From assembly GCA_035478595.1 (NCBI GenBank), contig DATIJL010000012.1:62001-126000 (forward strand): a stretch of 64,000 bases of DNA. The letters run 5' to 3'. The notes beneath the pieces are model-generated. The model ran no database searches. It was not told the origin of the DNA and was given only the letters and a program-made list of their open reading frames with translations. Shown here piece by piece: positions 24,571 through 32,707 of the stretch (positions are counted from its first letter, which is position 1; the number at the start of each line of letters is the position of its first letter). Source of the DNA: Candidatus Chromulinivoraceae bacterium (GTDB taxonomy: Bacteria; Patescibacteriota; Saccharimonadia; Saccharimonadales; Saccharimonadaceae). The translations under genes were made by a program, and so were the position numbers.

Positions 24571-25887
24571 ATGGAGAAAGTTCGACAACTGCGCGTACAG
24601 GTGGGCGATGCGGCGCAGTCAGTCGTTCGACGTCATCGCCCCGATTATCAGATAGTTCTTTATATGGGGCTGCTAATGCTGCTTGGTCTGATTATTATGT
24701 ATGCTATTGGACCACAGCGTGCGAACGTGTTGAATAATGCCTACGGCACAGACTATTACACTAGTACATATTTTTTTGCCAAACAGACGATTAGTTTGCT
24801 CCTTGCTCTTGGCGCATTCTTTCTTGTAGCATTTACGCCGTTTCAGTGGATGCGTCAACATGCACAAAAAATTCTTTTAGCGGGGCTTGGCGCCTGCGTA
24901 TTGCTGTTCTTGACCGGTAATATCTTGCATATCAGCAGCATTGCACAGTGTACGCTGGGTGCATGCCGATGGTTTGAGCTTGGCCCACTTGGAAGCCTCC
25001 AGCCAGCTGAGCTGCTTAAGTTTGGTATCTTGGTGTTTGGTGCAGGGTTTTTAGGTACTCGGGTACAACAGGGTAGTGTGAATGATCTTCATAAAACTTT
25101 GATCCCTCTAGGTGTTTTGGTTGGAGTTGCTATATTTTTTGTGATTGTACTTCAAAAGGACATGGGCACGGGTGTTTCGTTAATTGCGATTGTGGCGGCG
25201 ATGATGATGGTGGCTGGGGTAAATAAACGCGTCGGACTCGCACTCCTAGGTGTTGCGGCTGTGTTGGGTATTTTGCTTATTATAGTAGCGCCACATCGTA
25301 TTGACCGCGTGAAGACGTTTTTTGGTGGTAGTGGCAGTAGCTCTTCTTCGACCGATACCAATGGAGCTGATTATCAGATTACACATGCCAAAATGGCGAT
25401 AGGTAGTGGTGGTTTTTTGGGCGTGGGTATTGGTAACAGCGTCCAGGCTACCGGATATTTGCCGGAGGCGATTAACGATTCAGTATTTGCAATTATGGGC
25501 GAAACGTTTGGGTTTGTAGGTCTAACGGTTATTTTGATTATCTTTGGTGCGCTACTTATGAGACTACTAAAAATCACTGATCATCTAACAAACATATGGA
25601 TGAAACTCGCTGTCGCAGGCGTGTTCGGTTGGCTCGCGTCGCATGTTATATTGAATGTGGGCGCCATGATAGGTGTTATACCGCTGACCGGTATTACGCT
25701 GCCACTGTTGAGCTTTGGTGGCACTAGCATGATATTCATTGCCGGAGCACTTGGACTCGCATTCCAACTATCTAGGTATACTATTCACGGATCTGTAAAT
25801 AAGGAGAATGACTATGAAAATCTTGGCAGTCGGCGGGGGGTCGGGCGGTCACGTAACCCCAGTGGTCGCGGTTCTACGCGAGCTTAA
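24571..25887 (+). CDS. ftsW: FtsW/RodA/SpoVE-family peptidoglycan glycosyltransferase
   Basis: A 438-residue SEDS protein with about ten membrane segments. Typical pieces are GACRWFELGPLGSLQPAELLKFG, the VLQKDMGTGVSL region and the C-terminal GITLPLLSFGGTSMIF. FtsW polymerises glycan strands at the septum with FtsI. The C-terminal tail (about 25 residues, Arg/Gly/Ser-rich) is encoded in a 74-nt overlap with murG, read in another frame. Order after mraY supports FtsW rather than RodA. Confidence 0.93.
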   Translation: MEKVRQLRVQVGDAAQSVVRRHRPDYQIVLYMGLLMLLGLIIMYAIGPQRANVLNNAYGTDYYTSTYFFAKQTISLLLALGAFFLVAFTPFQWMRQHAQKILLAGLGACVLLFLTGNILHISSIAQCTLGACRWFELGPLGSLQPAELLKFGILVFGAGFLGTRVQQGSVNDLHKTLIPLGVLVGVAIFFVIVLQKDMGTGVSLIAIVAAMMMVAGVNKRVGLALLGVAAVLGILLIIVAPHRIDRVKTFFGGSGSSSSSTDTNGADYQITHAKMAIGSGGFLGVGIGNSVQATGYLPEAINDSVFAIMGETFGFVGLTVILIIFGALLMRLLKITDHLTNIWMKLAVAGVFGWLASHVILNVGAMIGVIPLTGITLPLLSFGGTSMIFIAGALGLAFQLSRYTIHGSVNKENDYENLGSRRGVGRSRNPSGRGSTRA

Positions 25888-26968
25888 AAAAGACAATAAA
25901 TCGGCAGAAATTCGTTTTTGGTGCGATAGAAAATTCGCCCCTCAAGCGCGCAGCATTATGGAGCATTTTGATAGCTCTATCCCTGTAGAGACTATTCTTT
26001 CGGGTAAACTGCGTCGGTATCATAACTTACCACTTTGGCGTCAGCTTTTGCGCCCTGTTTCTATAGTGCTGCCCAACATCCGGGATGCTATTTTAGTAGG
26101 CTGTGGTTTTGTGCAGAGTCTTGTAAAACTTTTACTATGGAAGCCAGACGTTGTATTTACTAAGGGTGGTTTTGTATGCTTGCCAGTCGGCATGGCCGCA
26201 AAAGTGCTCAACATTCCGCTTGTCATTCACGATTCCGATGCTCATCCGGGCCTTACAAACCGCGTGCTTGCTAAATGGGCTACGCAAATCGCCACTGGTG
26301 CACCTCTTAAGTTTTACCCTTATCCAGAGAATATTTCGCACTATGTTGGCATCCCAATCAATACCGATTTTAGACCGTTTAGTGCCAGTGAACGGCAGGC
26401 GCTTAAGGTGCAGTATGGGTTTAATCCTAAACACCCACTTGTTGTTGTGACCGGTGGGGGTCTGGGTGCGAAGCGTATTAATGACGCAATCGCTAAACGA
26501 ATGGACGCGTTGCTTGAAATGACATCACTCGTGCTTATATCGGGAACGGCGCAGTACGATGAGATGCGTGCATTGACCCCTGATGGCGATCCTCGCTACC
26601 AGCTTCACGCCTTTGTCAGCAGCGGCATGGCAGAGCTTTTGGGCGCTGCTGATGTTGTGGTGACTCGTGCTGGTGCGACGACTATTCTAGAGCTTGCCGC
26701 GCTTGCAAAGCCTACTATTCTCGTACCGAATGGTTTTTTGACTGGTGGCCACCAACTTAAAAATGCCAGTGTCTATGCTGAAAACGGCGCAGTAGAAGTC
26801 ATTGACGACCATGAACTTAATGAGAATCCTCAGTTGCTTGTAGATGCACTTACATCACTATTAGCTAATCCGGCCCACATGGAAGATATGAGTCGTAAGT
26901 TCATTAAGTTTTCTAAACCAGATGCTGCAAAAAAGATGGCAGAAATTATTCTCTCCGCAGTAAAATAA
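25814..26968 (+). CDS. murG: UDP-GlcNAc:lipid I N-acetylglucosaminyltransferase MurG
   Basis: A 384-residue GT28 enzyme that turns lipid I into lipid II at the inner membrane face. The acceptor-binding loop VGGGSGGHVTPV, the mid loop FTKGGFVCLPVGMAA, VTRAGATTILELAAL and the LTGGHQLKNA sugar-binding segment are all present. An AAGGAG site lies 7 nt before ATG 25814; the ATG two codons earlier is too close to it. The start lies inside ftsW, so translation is probably coupled. Confidence 0.94.
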   Translation: MKILAVGGGSGGHVTPVVAVLRELKKDNKSAEIRFWCDRKFAPQARSIMEHFDSSIPVETILSGKLRRYHNLPLWRQLLRPVSIVLPNIRDAILVGCGFVQSLVKLLLWKPDVVFTKGGFVCLPVGMAAKVLNIPLVIHDSDAHPGLTNRVLAKWATQIATGAPLKFYPYPENISHYVGIPINTDFRPFSASERQALKVQYGFNPKHPLVVVTGGGLGAKRINDAIAKRMDALLEMTSLVLISGTAQYDEMRALTPDGDPRYQLHAFVSSGMAELLGAADVVVTRAGATTILELAALAKPTILVPNGFLTGGHQLKNASVYAENGAVEVIDDHELNENPQLLVDALTSLLANPAHMEDMSRKFIKFSKPDAAKKMAEIILSAVK

Positions 26969-26999
26969 GCGTAAGTTTGTTACAATAACAGTAGTAATT

Positions 27000-27941
27000 A
27001 TGGCTTTGTTTTCTAAGAAAAAGAAGGATGATGCGCCACGCCGCCGGCAGGCTAATTTTTTGGATGAGGAAAATAAAGAATCGCGTGAGTTTGACGAACG
27101 CTATTCGTTTAAGCGTAACCGTACGCTAACCGGTAGCTCATCTTCGCAGATTAGTAGTCCCGGTGAATCGAGCGCACAGATTAAATCACCACGTGTGCAG
27201 GCGCATGAACTGGCTCGTCAGCGCCGCCACATTGGAGCGACACTTCTTCTGGTACTTATAGGTTCTGGCTTGCTTTACTTTTTAGTGTCACAGTTTACAG
27301 CAACGGCTATTATTCAGGCATCAGACATGTCCTCGAACCTTGATCCAAGCTATGCAAAAACAATTGATGACTATCTATCCTCTCAGCCTCTTGAACGTTT
27401 TCGTTTTGTGACGAATGTCGAACATCTAGGTGAATATCTTCAGGCTAAATCCCCAGAGATTGCCTCTATCGCGATTGATGGCTCTGCTGGTCTTGGTAAG
27501 TCGGTATTCACCGTGACTCTCAGGCATCCAATCGTTGGTTGGAGTATCAACGGCAAACAGGAGTATGTAGATAATACGGGAACTTCGTTTGCGCATAATT
27601 ACTTTGCTGCCCCTGCTGTACAAGTGGTAGATAAGAGCGGCATTCAGGTTCAGGCTGGGCAAGCTATTGCGAGTAACCGCTTTCTTGGATTTGTAGGCCG
27701 TGCTGTTGGTCTTACGAAGAACCAAGGTTTTACTGTGGTGCAAGTTATTATTCCCGAGGGCACTACAAGAGAGGTTGAGTTGCAACTTCAGGGCATAAGT
27801 TATCCCATTAAGCTTTCGATTGATAGAGGGGTAGGGGAGCAAGTCGAGGATATGGCCCGTGCAGTGCACTGGTTGCAGACGCACGGGCAAACGCCGCAGT
27901 ACTTAGATGTACGGGTGAGCGGTGAAGCGTTCTATCGTTAG
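27000..27941 (+). CDS. ftsQ: FtsQ/DivIB-like division protein
   Basis: A 313-residue bitopic protein: a long polar N-terminal tail (1-75, Lys/Arg/Ser-rich), one membrane segment at about 79-97 (GATLLLVLIGSGLLYFLVS) and an extracytoplasmic part with a POTRA-like region followed by a beta domain. The layout and the place right after murG fit FtsQ/DivIB. Sequence conservation in the family is low, so the name is inferred. ftsA and ftsZ do not follow; the prophage region begins instead. Confidence 0.78.
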   Translation: MALFSKKKKDDAPRRRQANFLDEENKESREFDERYSFKRNRTLTGSSSSQISSPGESSAQIKSPRVQAHELARQRRHIGATLLLVLIGSGLLYFLVSQFTATAIIQASDMSSNLDPSYAKTIDDYLSSQPLERFRFVTNVEHLGEYLQAKSPEIASIAIDGSAGLGKSVFTVTLRHPIVGWSINGKQEYVDNTGTSFAHNYFAAPAVQVVDKSGIQVQAGQAIASNRFLGFVGRAVGLTKNQGFTVVQVIIPEGTTREVELQLQGISYPIKLSIDRGVGEQVEDMARAVHWLQTHGQTPQYLDVRVSGEAFYR

Positions 27942-28418
27942 TTGAAAAGACAAGTTTACGACCGCTTTTCTCTCCTTCCATAAGAGTGTTCTAATTTTGT
28001 TCTATATGTATACGTGAAGCGAAAAAAGTATACTATTATATCAAAATATAAAAAAGCAAATTTTTATAGAAAAGAGAGGGAAAGGGAGGGAGTGGGGTAA
28101 TATGAAATATTAAAAATCCAAACGATAAAAAAGTCAAAAAACTATACGAAAATATGAAAATGTAAAAAATCAATGTCTACGCAAAATATATAAGCTTGTG
28201 GAAAACTAGCTGGTGTATGTCAATCATCGCTATTTCCAGAAGACCTCTTTAAGTACGCCTCGGTCATATCAAGTGTCGGTAACGTGTTACTAGTTGCAGA
28301 ATGTATGCTTGGGGATGCTTGTATGATACGAGGCCCCGCTCGCAAGGTTATGTGGTCTATTTGTTGTAAATCTAGACGTATCAATAGTCATCTTATATCC
28401 ATATAGTTAATGTCGTAA
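27942..28418. other. Gene-free AT-rich stretch between ftsQ and the prophage
   Basis: No coding frame with supporting signals is visible in these 477 nt. The first half is extremely A/T-rich with a purine run (GAGAGGGAAAGGGAGGGAG around 28073-28091). The second half is more mixed and ends at the left 29-bp phage repeat. It may hold the end of the dcw transcript. Confidence 0.5.
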
Positions 28419-28447
28419 AAGATATATTGTGCGACCCATAATCTATT
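28419..28447 (+). repeat. Left prophage attachment repeat (attL), dif-like
   Basis: AAGATATATTGTGCGAC and the following 12 nt match 34170-34198 at 27 of 29 positions. The repeat has imperfect dyad symmetry of dif-site size. It marks the left end of the inovirus region. Confidence 0.75.
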
Positions 28448-28486
28448 GCTATCCTACGAACATAAATTAAACGAAGGATACAAATT

Positions 28487-28714
28487 ATGGCTCTCAATTC
28501 CGATAACATTATTTCAAAAGTCGCACGCGTTTCCCTGCTTGAACGTGACTCTCCAAAAACTGGCAAACCTTATGTTGTTATGACTATCCATTTTAAGAAT
28601 GGTTTACAGATCGACAATTTCGTCGATAAGCGCGACTGGTTCGGTTTACAGGATCTTCTTGATACGAACAAAAATGGAACGTCAACAGATAACCCCTTAG
28701 AGCTGGATGATTAA
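28487..28714 (+). CDS. Prophage protein, probable single-strand DNA-binding protein (gpV position)
   Basis: A 75-residue beta-rich, soluble protein (VARVSLLERDSPKTGKPYV, then GLQIDNFVDKRDWFGLQDLL and an acidic tail). In filamentous phages the gene before the coat protein encodes the DNA-binding gpV that coats the phage single strand; size and place fit, but no sequence motif proves it. GAAGGA provides a ribosome site. A decayed copy of its 3' half lies at 34327-34428. Confidence 0.6.
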   Translation: MALNSDNIISKVARVSLLERDSPKTGKPYVVMTIHFKNGLQIDNFVDKRDWFGLQDLLDTNKNGTSTDNPLELDD

Positions 28715-28762
28715 CAGTGGTCGATCTAGGGGTAGATAAATTAAATAGGAAATATAGAGAAA

Positions 28763-28939
28763 ATGCTTAACACATTAGGTACAGCAATCCTTCCTGCCGA
28801 CGCTGGCACGACTATCGTAACAGCTGTTTCAGGCATGGTGACCGACAACCTCCCTATTATTCTTCCTTTGATAGCTTTCGGTATCGGAATCGCACTTGTG
28901 CGTAAGTTCGTGAATAAAGCTTCTAAAGGCAAGGTCTAA
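28763..28939 (+). CDS. Inovirus major coat protein
   Basis: A 58-residue protein with the coat layout: a short N-terminal part (MLNTLGTAILPADAG) of small residues, one hydrophobic helix at about 28-46 (NLPIILPLIAFGIGIALV) and a basic C terminus (RKFVNKASKGK) that would face the DNA. No cleavable signal peptide is obvious. AGGAAATATAGAG precedes the ATG. It is followed directly by a G/C hairpin, as in Ff phages, where a terminator follows gene VIII. Confidence 0.8.
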   Translation: MLNTLGTAILPADAGTTIVTAVSGMVTDNLPIILPLIAFGIGIALVRKFVNKASKGKV

Positions 28940-28949
28940 TAGCCCACTC

Positions 28950-28975
28950 CCCGACCCCATTCAAAAGTCGGGGGG
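28950..28975 (+). terminator. Hairpin after the coat protein gene
   Basis: CCCCGAC pairs with GTCGGGG around the loop CCCATTCAAAA. There is no T-run, but this position, just after the abundant coat gene, is where filamentous phages place a terminator. Confidence 0.5.
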
Positions 28976-29025
28976 TTACACTCGCCCATCGCGTATCAGG
29001 CCGATAAGGTGGGCGACTGTAACCC
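28973..29025 (+). other. Long stem-loop in the phage genome, candidate packaging signal
   Basis: GGGTTAC plus CTCGCCCA (28973-28988) pairs with TGGGCGACTGTAACCC (29010-29025) with few mismatches. It lies in the only gap between structural genes. In single-stranded phage DNA this would be a prominent hairpin, like the Ff packaging signal; the role is inferred. Confidence 0.55.
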
Positions 29026-29044
29026 TTAAAGGAAAGGTAAGACG

Positions 29045-29128
29045 ATGCAAATATTTATATTAACGCTCATATTGGCAACAAACATTTTTAGTTTATACCT
29101 CGCCCACAAGGATAAATTAGATGTCTAA
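29045..29128 (+). CDS. Tiny phage membrane protein (gpVII/gpIX-like)
   Basis: A 27-residue peptide, nearly all hydrophobic up to residue 20 (QIFILTLILATNIFSLYLA) with a charged end (HKDKLDV). AAAGGAAAGG precedes the ATG. Its size, single helix and place after the coat gene match the minor cap proteins of filamentous phages. It overlaps the next small gene by 8 nt. Confidence 0.65.
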   Translation: MQIFILTLILATNIFSLYLAHKDKLDV

Positions 29129-29279
29129 TACCGACGTAATTGCACAAATTCTATCAGAGGTAGGCCAAGATATGGTTTACTGTCTCCCTATTTTCGCTGT
29201 TATGGCGGGTATCAAAGTTGTATTAGACATCTTTTTCGATGCCACGTTTAACATTACCGATCGTCACCGGAGACACTAA
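29121..29279 (+). CDS. Small phage membrane protein
   Basis: A 52-residue protein with one hydrophobic stretch (about 19-39, MVYCLPIFAVMAGIKVVLDIF) and a basic end (ITDRHRRH). It starts inside the previous gene (8-nt overlap), which supports coupled expression. A minor virion or assembly role is inferred from context only. Confidence 0.65.
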   Translation: MSNTDVIAQILSEVGQDMVYCLPIFAVMAGIKVVLDIFFDATFNITDRHRRH

Positions 29280-29281
29280 AA

Positions 29282-29380
29282 GTGGATGCTCTCACTTTTG
29301 CCGATAAGGTCGCAATCCTTATGACTTTTATGATCGGTTGGTATCTTATTCAGAAGATGACTGGTCGTCGTCGTGATTAA
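29282..29380 (+). CDS. Tiny phage membrane protein with GTG start
   Basis: A 32-residue peptide (start GTG) with one hydrophobic helix (VAILMTFMIGWYLIQ) and a basic end (GRRRD). It lies 2 nt after the previous gene and overlaps the adsorption-protein gene by 8 nt. Likely a cap or assembly protein; too short for family assignment. Confidence 0.55.
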   Translation: MDALTFADKVAILMTFMIGWYLIQKMTGRRRD

Positions 29381-30386
29381 TTATATTCGTCGGTCGTTTC
29401 TGTTTTTTTTAGCAGTTGCTATTACCGTGTCTGCTACTTTATTGCCACAAAGTACCGCACACGCCTATAGTCCCACCGCATCATTGCCGTATGACCCAGC
29501 GAAGTGGCAGACAAAAGTCGATGCCGCTTTTCCTTCTGGCAGCAATTTCTCAGACTGGCGCAATATGAACTACATCGTATTCGACTACGATGGTAATTCA
29601 TCTATTACAATGGTTGGTTCTGATACTGGCTTTGCTTTGTCGGATGGTTCGGCAACCACGAGTATTACAGCACAGGTTGTTTGCCGTTGGGATAATTCGA
29701 CCTTAAGCTATCCAGGCTGCGACCCACCTGCTTCATCTTCATTTTCAACGTCTACGGTCTACGCTCTCCACCTGACTGCTGCATGGCAAACAGCACATCA
29801 GTCGCAATACGACGCATTGCCCCAAGCATATAAAGATCTGACAACTACCCCACCGAGCGGGGGAACCGTAGACCCACGTTATAACACCTGTGGTTTATTA
29901 GACTTTGTTTGTTACTACGGTAACGTAATGACTTTCTTTGGCATTGTCGGCAGTTTTATCGGTGATTTTTTCACTAACATAGGTACGACTTTTAGTAACA
30001 TTGCAACAAATATAGGCGAAACTGTTTTAAACGTTTTTATCCCTGCACAAAATCACCTTTCGGACACGTTTAATGCTTTAGGCTCTTTCTTTCAATCTAA
30101 ATTTGGTTTTGTGGCGTGGATTATAACGTTTCTCAAAGACCTCTTCACTTCCCTGACGATTGAAAACAACGGTGATGCCTGTCAATCGTTTTATAGTTAT
30201 GGCTACTGCGTAAAAACGTTTTCTGCCCCCTCTGGCATCATACCTGTGTTCGGTATTGATTTTGGCGTCATTGAGAAATATTGGCCGTCATTATGGCAGC
30301 TTTTGCAAACGGCCCTTATCGGCACGACAGCGTATTTTTTCATAGTAGCTATTTACCATAAGTATATGAGGATTTTGAGAGGTTAA
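29373..30386 (+). CDS. Phage adsorption protein (pIII-like)
   Basis: A 337-residue secreted protein. It has a signal peptide at 1-31 (RRSFLFFLAVAITVSATLL, cut near AHA), a Ser/Thr/Asp-rich head (about 32-165), a Gly/Pro linker, a hydrophobic/amphipathic middle region and a C-terminal membrane anchor (about 310-332). This is the layout of the filamentous phage attachment protein, which binds the host pilus or envelope. Cysteines occur in pairs. Start GTG 29373 overlaps the preceding small gene by 8 nt. Confidence 0.75.
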   Translation: MINYIRRSFLFFLAVAITVSATLLPQSTAHAYSPTASLPYDPAKWQTKVDAAFPSGSNFSDWRNMNYIVFDYDGNSSITMVGSDTGFALSDGSATTSITAQVVCRWDNSTLSYPGCDPPASSSFSTSTVYALHLTAAWQTAHQSQYDALPQAYKDLTTTPPSGGTVDPRYNTCGLLDFVCYYGNVMTFFGIVGSFIGDFFTNIGTTFSNIATNIGETVLNVFIPAQNHLSDTFNALGSFFQSKFGFVAWIITFLKDLFTSLTIENNGDACQSFYSYGYCVKTFSAPSGIIPVFGIDFGVIEKYWPSLWQLLQTALIGTTAYFFIVAIYHKYMRILRG

Positions 30387-30387
30387 T

Positions 30388-30663
30388 ATGTTAATAGATT
30401 GGCTTTTAACAGCGGTACAAACACTAATTACATCGGTATTTGGCATACTCCCTAGTTTGCCTCCGATGCCCGACACCATCATGAGCGCCGGCAACTGGTT
30501 CGTGACTACTGTCGGTTCTACCGTTGGGCTTTTGAGATACTTCTATACCCCTGTTTTCTTCGATGTTCTGATGGTTTTGTTCCTAGCATTTCTGACCTTT
30601 GAGCAGATATACCACCTAACAATGTGGATTTTGAAGAAAATCCCCGTGGTGAATGTGAAATAG
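30388..30663 (+). CDS. Phage pVI-like membrane protein
   Basis: A 91-residue protein with two or three hydrophobic segments (LIDWLLTAVQTLITSVFGI, then FFDVLMVLFLAFLTFEQI). Filamentous phages carry such a protein (pVI) between the pIII and pI genes, where it helps close the virion; size and position match. It begins 1 nt after the pIII-like gene and ends 2 nt before the Zot gene. Confidence 0.7.
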   Translation: MLIDWLLTAVQTLITSVFGILPSLPPMPDTIMSAGNWFVTTVGSTVGLLRYFYTPVFFDVLMVLFLAFLTFEQIYHLTMWILKKIPVVNVK

Positions 30664-30665
30664 CT

Positions 30666-31469
30666 ATGGCCGGTTACTTAGCAACACTCAAAAAAGAAAT
30701 GCAGATGCACTTTAACGTTATCAAAGACGATTATTTACGCAGCAAAGACCCGCATTATTTTAAGCCCTCCGGCACACAGGTGTATGTCGGTCGCCAAGGT
30801 AGTGGCAAAACCATTTCTGCCGTTCGCCATGTTAATCTGCTTAAGGATAGTTATCCCCGCCTTCTGCTAGTGTCGAATCTTATCCTTACAGGGTACAGGC
30901 GCATTACTGTCAAAACGCCAGAGCAGATTTGCCAGGCCATCGCGCATCCAGACTTTGATTCTACGAAGCACTATATCTATTTCCAAGATTTCGAGCAGCT
31001 TTCTATTGCGCTCACCTCTGTTGATAATGGTACGTTTGGCGTCGTGTATCTTATCGACGAAATCCACACATATCTCAATGCGTTGGATTCTAAAAACATA
31101 CCGATGTACGTTTTTACGGAGATCAGCCAGCAACGCAAACAGCGCAAGCTTATCGTTGCCACGTCGCAGCTTTTCGACCGTATCGCAAAGCCTCTCCGTG
31201 AGCAGTGCGACAACATGGTTGTTTGCAAAACCTACTTTTCGACACTAACTGTTCAAAAAGCATATGACGCAATGACGCTAGATAAAGATTACGACGGTTC
31301 GTACATGGGAAAAGTGCAACGACGAGGTTGGTTTTTCCAGTCCCGCAAAATTCGTGAAAGTTATGACACCTTTCAAAAAGTTGTGTCGGGGAGAGATCAA
31401 TACGAAATGCAAAATATGAGTGAATTAAATGTAAACGTCAATGGTAAAAAGTCGTCGTTTAAAAGGTAA
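30666..31469 (+). CDS. zot: Zot/pI-family morphogenesis ATPase
   Basis: A 267-residue P-loop ATPase with Walker A GRQGSGKTISAVRH (about residues 39-52) and Walker B GVVYLIDEIHTYL, then SQQRKQRKLIVATSQ. This is the Zot/pI pattern used to extrude filamentous virions and is the best hallmark of inoviruses. The start at 30666 follows the previous stop by 2 nt; the frame extension to 30624 overlaps it. Unlike many Zot proteins it ends without an obvious membrane segment, so it may anchor through another small phage protein. Confidence 0.88.
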   Translation: MAGYLATLKKEMQMHFNVIKDDYLRSKDPHYFKPSGTQVYVGRQGSGKTISAVRHVNLLKDSYPRLLLVSNLILTGYRRITVKTPEQICQAIAHPDFDSTKHYIYFQDFEQLSIALTSVDNGTFGVVYLIDEIHTYLNALDSKNIPMYVFTEISQQRKQRKLIVATSQLFDRIAKPLREQCDNMVVCKTYFSTLTVQKAYDAMTLDKDYDGSYMGKVQRRGWFFQSRKIRESYDTFQKVVSGRDQYEMQNMSELNVNVNGKKSSFKR

Positions 31470-31529
31470 AGAATATGAGAGGCCTGAAAAATATGGATAA
31501 TTTGAGAAGTGAAAAATATTGCCCCGGCT

Positions 31530-31556
31530 GACACGCGAGGCCTCCGGCCGCGTGTC
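31530..31556 (+). other. GC-rich hairpin between zot and the next gene
   Basis: GACACGC (31530-31536) pairs with GCGTGTC (31550-31556), and GGCC/GGCC forms an inner stem. It is a candidate terminator, replication origin or single-strand origin of the phage. Confidence 0.5.
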
Positions 31557-31590
31557 CTGCTTACCACCACTAACCTATTACAGGAGCATT

Positions 31591-31875
31591 ATGCAAAATC
31601 AAGAATACTATCAAATCTTTGAACGCGACCACCCCATAATCGGGGCTTATTTCCCTACCAAAAAAGAAGCACAGAACCATCTAAAAAAGATTGCTTTAGA
31701 TATCGACTCGGCTAACAAGACCCCTATTCTCTTTAGCACATACGAGAGGCGTCTCTCTTATCTTCCTATACGAGACATCTTATTTTTAAAGAAAATCTAT
31801 GCAGATGGTCATGAAGAGAGTGTTTCCCTTGTTATCCGTACTATAAAAACAGTTGCACAATATAATAATTTTTAA
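31591..31875 (+). CDS. Small soluble phage protein of unknown function
   Basis: A 94-residue, charged protein (MQNQEYYQIFERDHPIIGAY; later RDILFLKKIYADGHEESVSL) with no membrane segment. AGGAGC lies 6 nt before the ATG. It sits between Zot and Rep and ends at a perfect hairpin. It may regulate replication, but nothing in the sequence shows this. Confidence 0.6.
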   Translation: MQNQEYYQIFERDHPIIGAYFPTKKEAQNHLKKIALDIDSANKTPILFSTYERRLSYLPIRDILFLKKIYADGHEESVSLVIRTIKTVAQYNNF

Positions 31876-31903
31876 AGTGTCCCTACTTGATATAGGGACA
31901 CTT
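31875..31903 (+). terminator. Perfect hairpin before the Rep gene
   Basis: AAGTGTCCCTA (31875-31885) and TAGGGACACTT (31893-31903) form a perfect 11-bp stem. It could terminate the structural operon or be the Rep nicking site; there is no long T-run. Confidence 0.5.
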
Positions 31904-31918
31904 AAGGGGTAGCTACAA

Positions 31919-32707
31919 ATGCCGGACGATGAGTATAGCTATACTTCTGGCACGTCGCAGTTTGAAATTATCTATAGTATTTCAAAGGAGTACCCACATA
32001 AAACTAAGCACGTCGTATATCACAAGCCCTATCTTATTCCAGACAAAACGATGATTATTCCAGGTAAAAAGAAGAAACGTGCAACAAATAAGACCTCCGA
32101 CTTTCAAAAAATAGATCGCAGCTTGCGTCGTGCAAAATCAGAGATACAGGATATTGTGCTCTGTAATAAATTCGATATGTTCGCCACATTTACATTTAAC
32201 GGGGATACTAAAAATGTTGATAAGTTTGGGTATACTGTGCATGATCGACAAAACCCCTCTGAACTCAAAAATGTCATGTCTAACTGGTTAAAGTCGCAGC
32301 AAAAACAACATGGTCGATTCGATTATGTAATAGTCCCTGAATATCATAAAGACGGTAAAAGCATCCATTTTCATGCCTTATTTTACGGCTATAATGGAAT
32401 GCTGACTGACGGTGGTATCCAAGATAAGGGTCAAACCGTATGGAATATTGCTAGTTATAAAGCTGGTCATAGCACCGTAAAAATGATCCGTCAGACGTCC
32501 GATGATATTGGTCGCATAGGCTCGTATGTTACAAAGTATATTACTAAAGACATGCCCCTTTTTGCCGGCAAGAAACGTTATTGGTGTTCGCGTGGCTTCG
32601 CTCGACCAACAAAGGGGCATAATTTACCCCTTCCTGCGGTTGATCTATTTACTCACACGTATAAAACTGAATTTTATACTATTTACGAATTTCCGAAGAT
32701 TGGTTAA
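31919..32707 (+). CDS. Rolling-circle replication initiator (HUH Rep)
   Basis: A 262-residue Rep of the HUH endonuclease type. Three motifs are in order: motif 1 FATFTF (about residue 88), motif 2 IHFHALFYG (two metal-binding His around a hydrophobic residue) and motif 3 YVTKYITKD, whose Tyr would nick the origin and stay joined to DNA. It starts rolling-circle synthesis of phage DNA. AGGGG lies upstream of ATG 31919. The 3' end overlaps the convergent DUF2726 gene by 29 nt. Confidence 0.88.
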   Translation: MPDDEYSYTSGTSQFEIIYSISKEYPHKTKHVVYHKPYLIPDKTMIIPGKKKKRATNKTSDFQKIDRSLRRAKSEIQDIVLCNKFDMFATFTFNGDTKNVDKFGYTVHDRQNPSELKNVMSNWLKSQQKQHGRFDYVIVPEYHKDGKSIHFHALFYGYNGMLTDGGIQDKGQTVWNIASYKAGHSTVKMIRQTSDDIGRIGSYVTKYITKDMPLFAGKKRYWCSRGFARPTKGHNLPLPAVDLFTHTYKTEFYTIYEFPKIG

